Shown here piece after piece: positions 63,338 to 64,000 of a DNA stretch of 64,000 nt (within the stretch, counting starts at the first letter, position 1; each line of letters starts with the position of its first letter). Source of the stretch: Psychrobacter sp. NZS113 (GTDB lineage: Bacteria; Pseudomonadota; Gammaproteobacteria; Pseudomonadales; Moraxellaceae); contig NZ_JADYWL010000002.1 in assembly GCF_015864825.1 (NCBI RefSeq), forward strand, positions 186,001 to 250,000. The letters are read 5' to 3'. The position numbers and the translations under genes were made by a program. The notes below the pieces were generated by a model that searched no databases, was not told the DNA's origin, and was given only the letters and a program-made list of their open reading frames with translations.

Positions 63338-64000
63338 TCAACCTTCTAATGACAACATATTCATAATCAGTTTAATCAAAGTCTCTTTTTGATTTGGATC
63401 AGATTCAGCGACCAATAAAGTTAATGCCGCAAGCCCGGTATTATTGATAACCATGTCACCTTTATCATTCAGCAGTCGGTTATTACGGTGTAAAAAATCC
63501 ACAAATAGAAACGCACCGCTGCGTTTATTGCCATCAGTAAAAGGATGGTTTTTTACCATAAAGTATAGTAGATGTGCCGCTTTACTCTCGATAGTTGGGT
63601 ACGCAGGCTCACCAAAGACCGTTTGTTGTAAGTTACCCAATACACTATCCAAACCATCACCACGAGGTTTAGCAAATAATTCAGTCGCCTCACCCCTATC
63701 TATCAGCTGCGATTTCAAATCAGTTAGCGCTGCCATCGCCTCAGCCGTACTAGGTAAGACACCACCATCTTGTCCTGCAGGACTATCCAGCAGACCTTCA
63801 TCATAGCGCTGTAACCATAAAAACGTCTGCGTATAACGACTTATAATCTCAACCAGTCCGCGACCTTCATCGGTTCTAAGCTCGGGACTTTGTGCCGTTT
63901 TTTTGATTAGTTTTAGCGCTTGTTGCAATTCAGTAGAGTTTTTATCGAAGCGCTGTTGATTGAGCGTATAGCCTTGTACCAAGTATTCACGTAAGCGCTG
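63338..64000 (-). CDS. RhuM-Fic type protein (5' end outside window)
   Basis: The frame runs off the right edge without a start (…QRLREYLVQGYTLNQQRF), so about 220 C-terminal residues are seen. The stretch REYLVQGYTLN is typical of the end of the RhuM domain; the Fic/Doc domain follows with HLLYFMVKNHPFTDGNKRSGAF, the complete HxFx(D/E)GNxR motif with catalytic His. Fic enzymes transfer AMP or another phosphate-containing group to target proteins. No inhibitory (S/T)xxxE(G/N) helix is clear in the visible part. An antitoxin could be coded beyond the window. Confidence 0.85.
   Translation of the reverse strand, partial: QRLREYLVQGYTLNQQRFDKNSTELQQALKLIKKTAQSPELRTDEGRGLVEIISRYTQTFLWLQRYDEGLLDSPAGQDGGVLPSTAEAMAALTDLKSQLIDRGEATELFAKPRGDGLDSVLGNLQQTVFGEPAYPTIESKAAHLLYFMVKNHPFTDGNKRSGAFLFVDFLHRNNRLLNDKGDMVINNTGLAALTLLVAESDPNQKETLIKLIMNMLSLEG

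Overview
Organism: gene content and codon usage point to a gamma-proteobacterium of the Moraxellaceae, most likely Psychrobacter. Pointers are the AcnD-type 2-methylcitrate genes, AT-rich intergenic DNA, Fur boxes, and a hydroxamate siderophore cluster of the kind known in Acinetobacter. This assignment is inference; no rRNA or tRNA gene is visible. LAYOUT. (1) 1-8171, minus strand: propionate catabolism (acnD truncated by the window edge, prpC, a small lipoprotein gene, prpB), an NRAMP-fold transporter without the metal-binding motifs, and a LysR regulator. (2) 8402-18713: mixed accessory genes: an acidic single-TM protein, a VIT/CCC1 transporter, a class C beta-lactamase, a lipoprotein lying between a medium-chain dehydrogenase gene and a decayed copy of its 3' end, a glutathione transferase, two LysR regulators, an EamA exporter and a dead PACE-family efflux gene. 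(3) 18946-26232, plus strand: a 5-oxoproline/D-glutamate cluster (DUF1445 D-glutamate-cyclase-like protein, biotin carrier, biotin carboxylase, pxpB, pxpC, pxpA, NRAMP-like permease, and a biotin-carrier-like protein lacking the biotinyl lysine). (4) 26290-29326: copper export (copA, cueR) with a 19-bp-spacer MerR-type promoter. (5) 29592-32398: small orphan genes (Imm8-like immunity protein, an unknown protein, a NADAR-like protein) in long gene-poor DNA. (6) 32624-48678: a Fur-box-controlled NRPS-independent siderophore locus: diaminobutyrate aminotransferase and decarboxylase, N-hydroxylase, N-acyltransferase, three IucA/IucC synthetases, an MFS exporter, an RraA-like protein and a TonB-dependent receptor. 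(7) 48731-53160: a tyrosine integrase, about 1.1 kb of gene-poor DNA, then a two-gene operon (2-oxoglutarate/Fe(II) oxygenase plus unknown protein). (8) 53262-64000: DUF1566 lipoprotein, cytochrome b561 divergent from a MarR regulator, a histidine kinase with a double-receiver regulator, small exported proteins, a YHYH-domain lipoprotein and a RhuM/Fic-type protein cut by the window end. MOST INTERESTING POINT. The leader of the oxygenase operon at 51072-51124 carries two hairpins with identical ACGA tetraloops closed by GG/CC pairs. This is the signature of a guanidine-II (mini-ykkC) riboswitch, and the linker between the hairpins can pair with the edge of the ribosome binding site. If correct, the oxygenase and its uncharacterised partner form a guanidine-responsive system, possibly a guanidine or guanidino-compound oxidation pathway. 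The second strong point is the biotin carboxylase/carrier/PxpBC/PxpA cluster, whose parts are those of urea carboxylase split into separate proteins.
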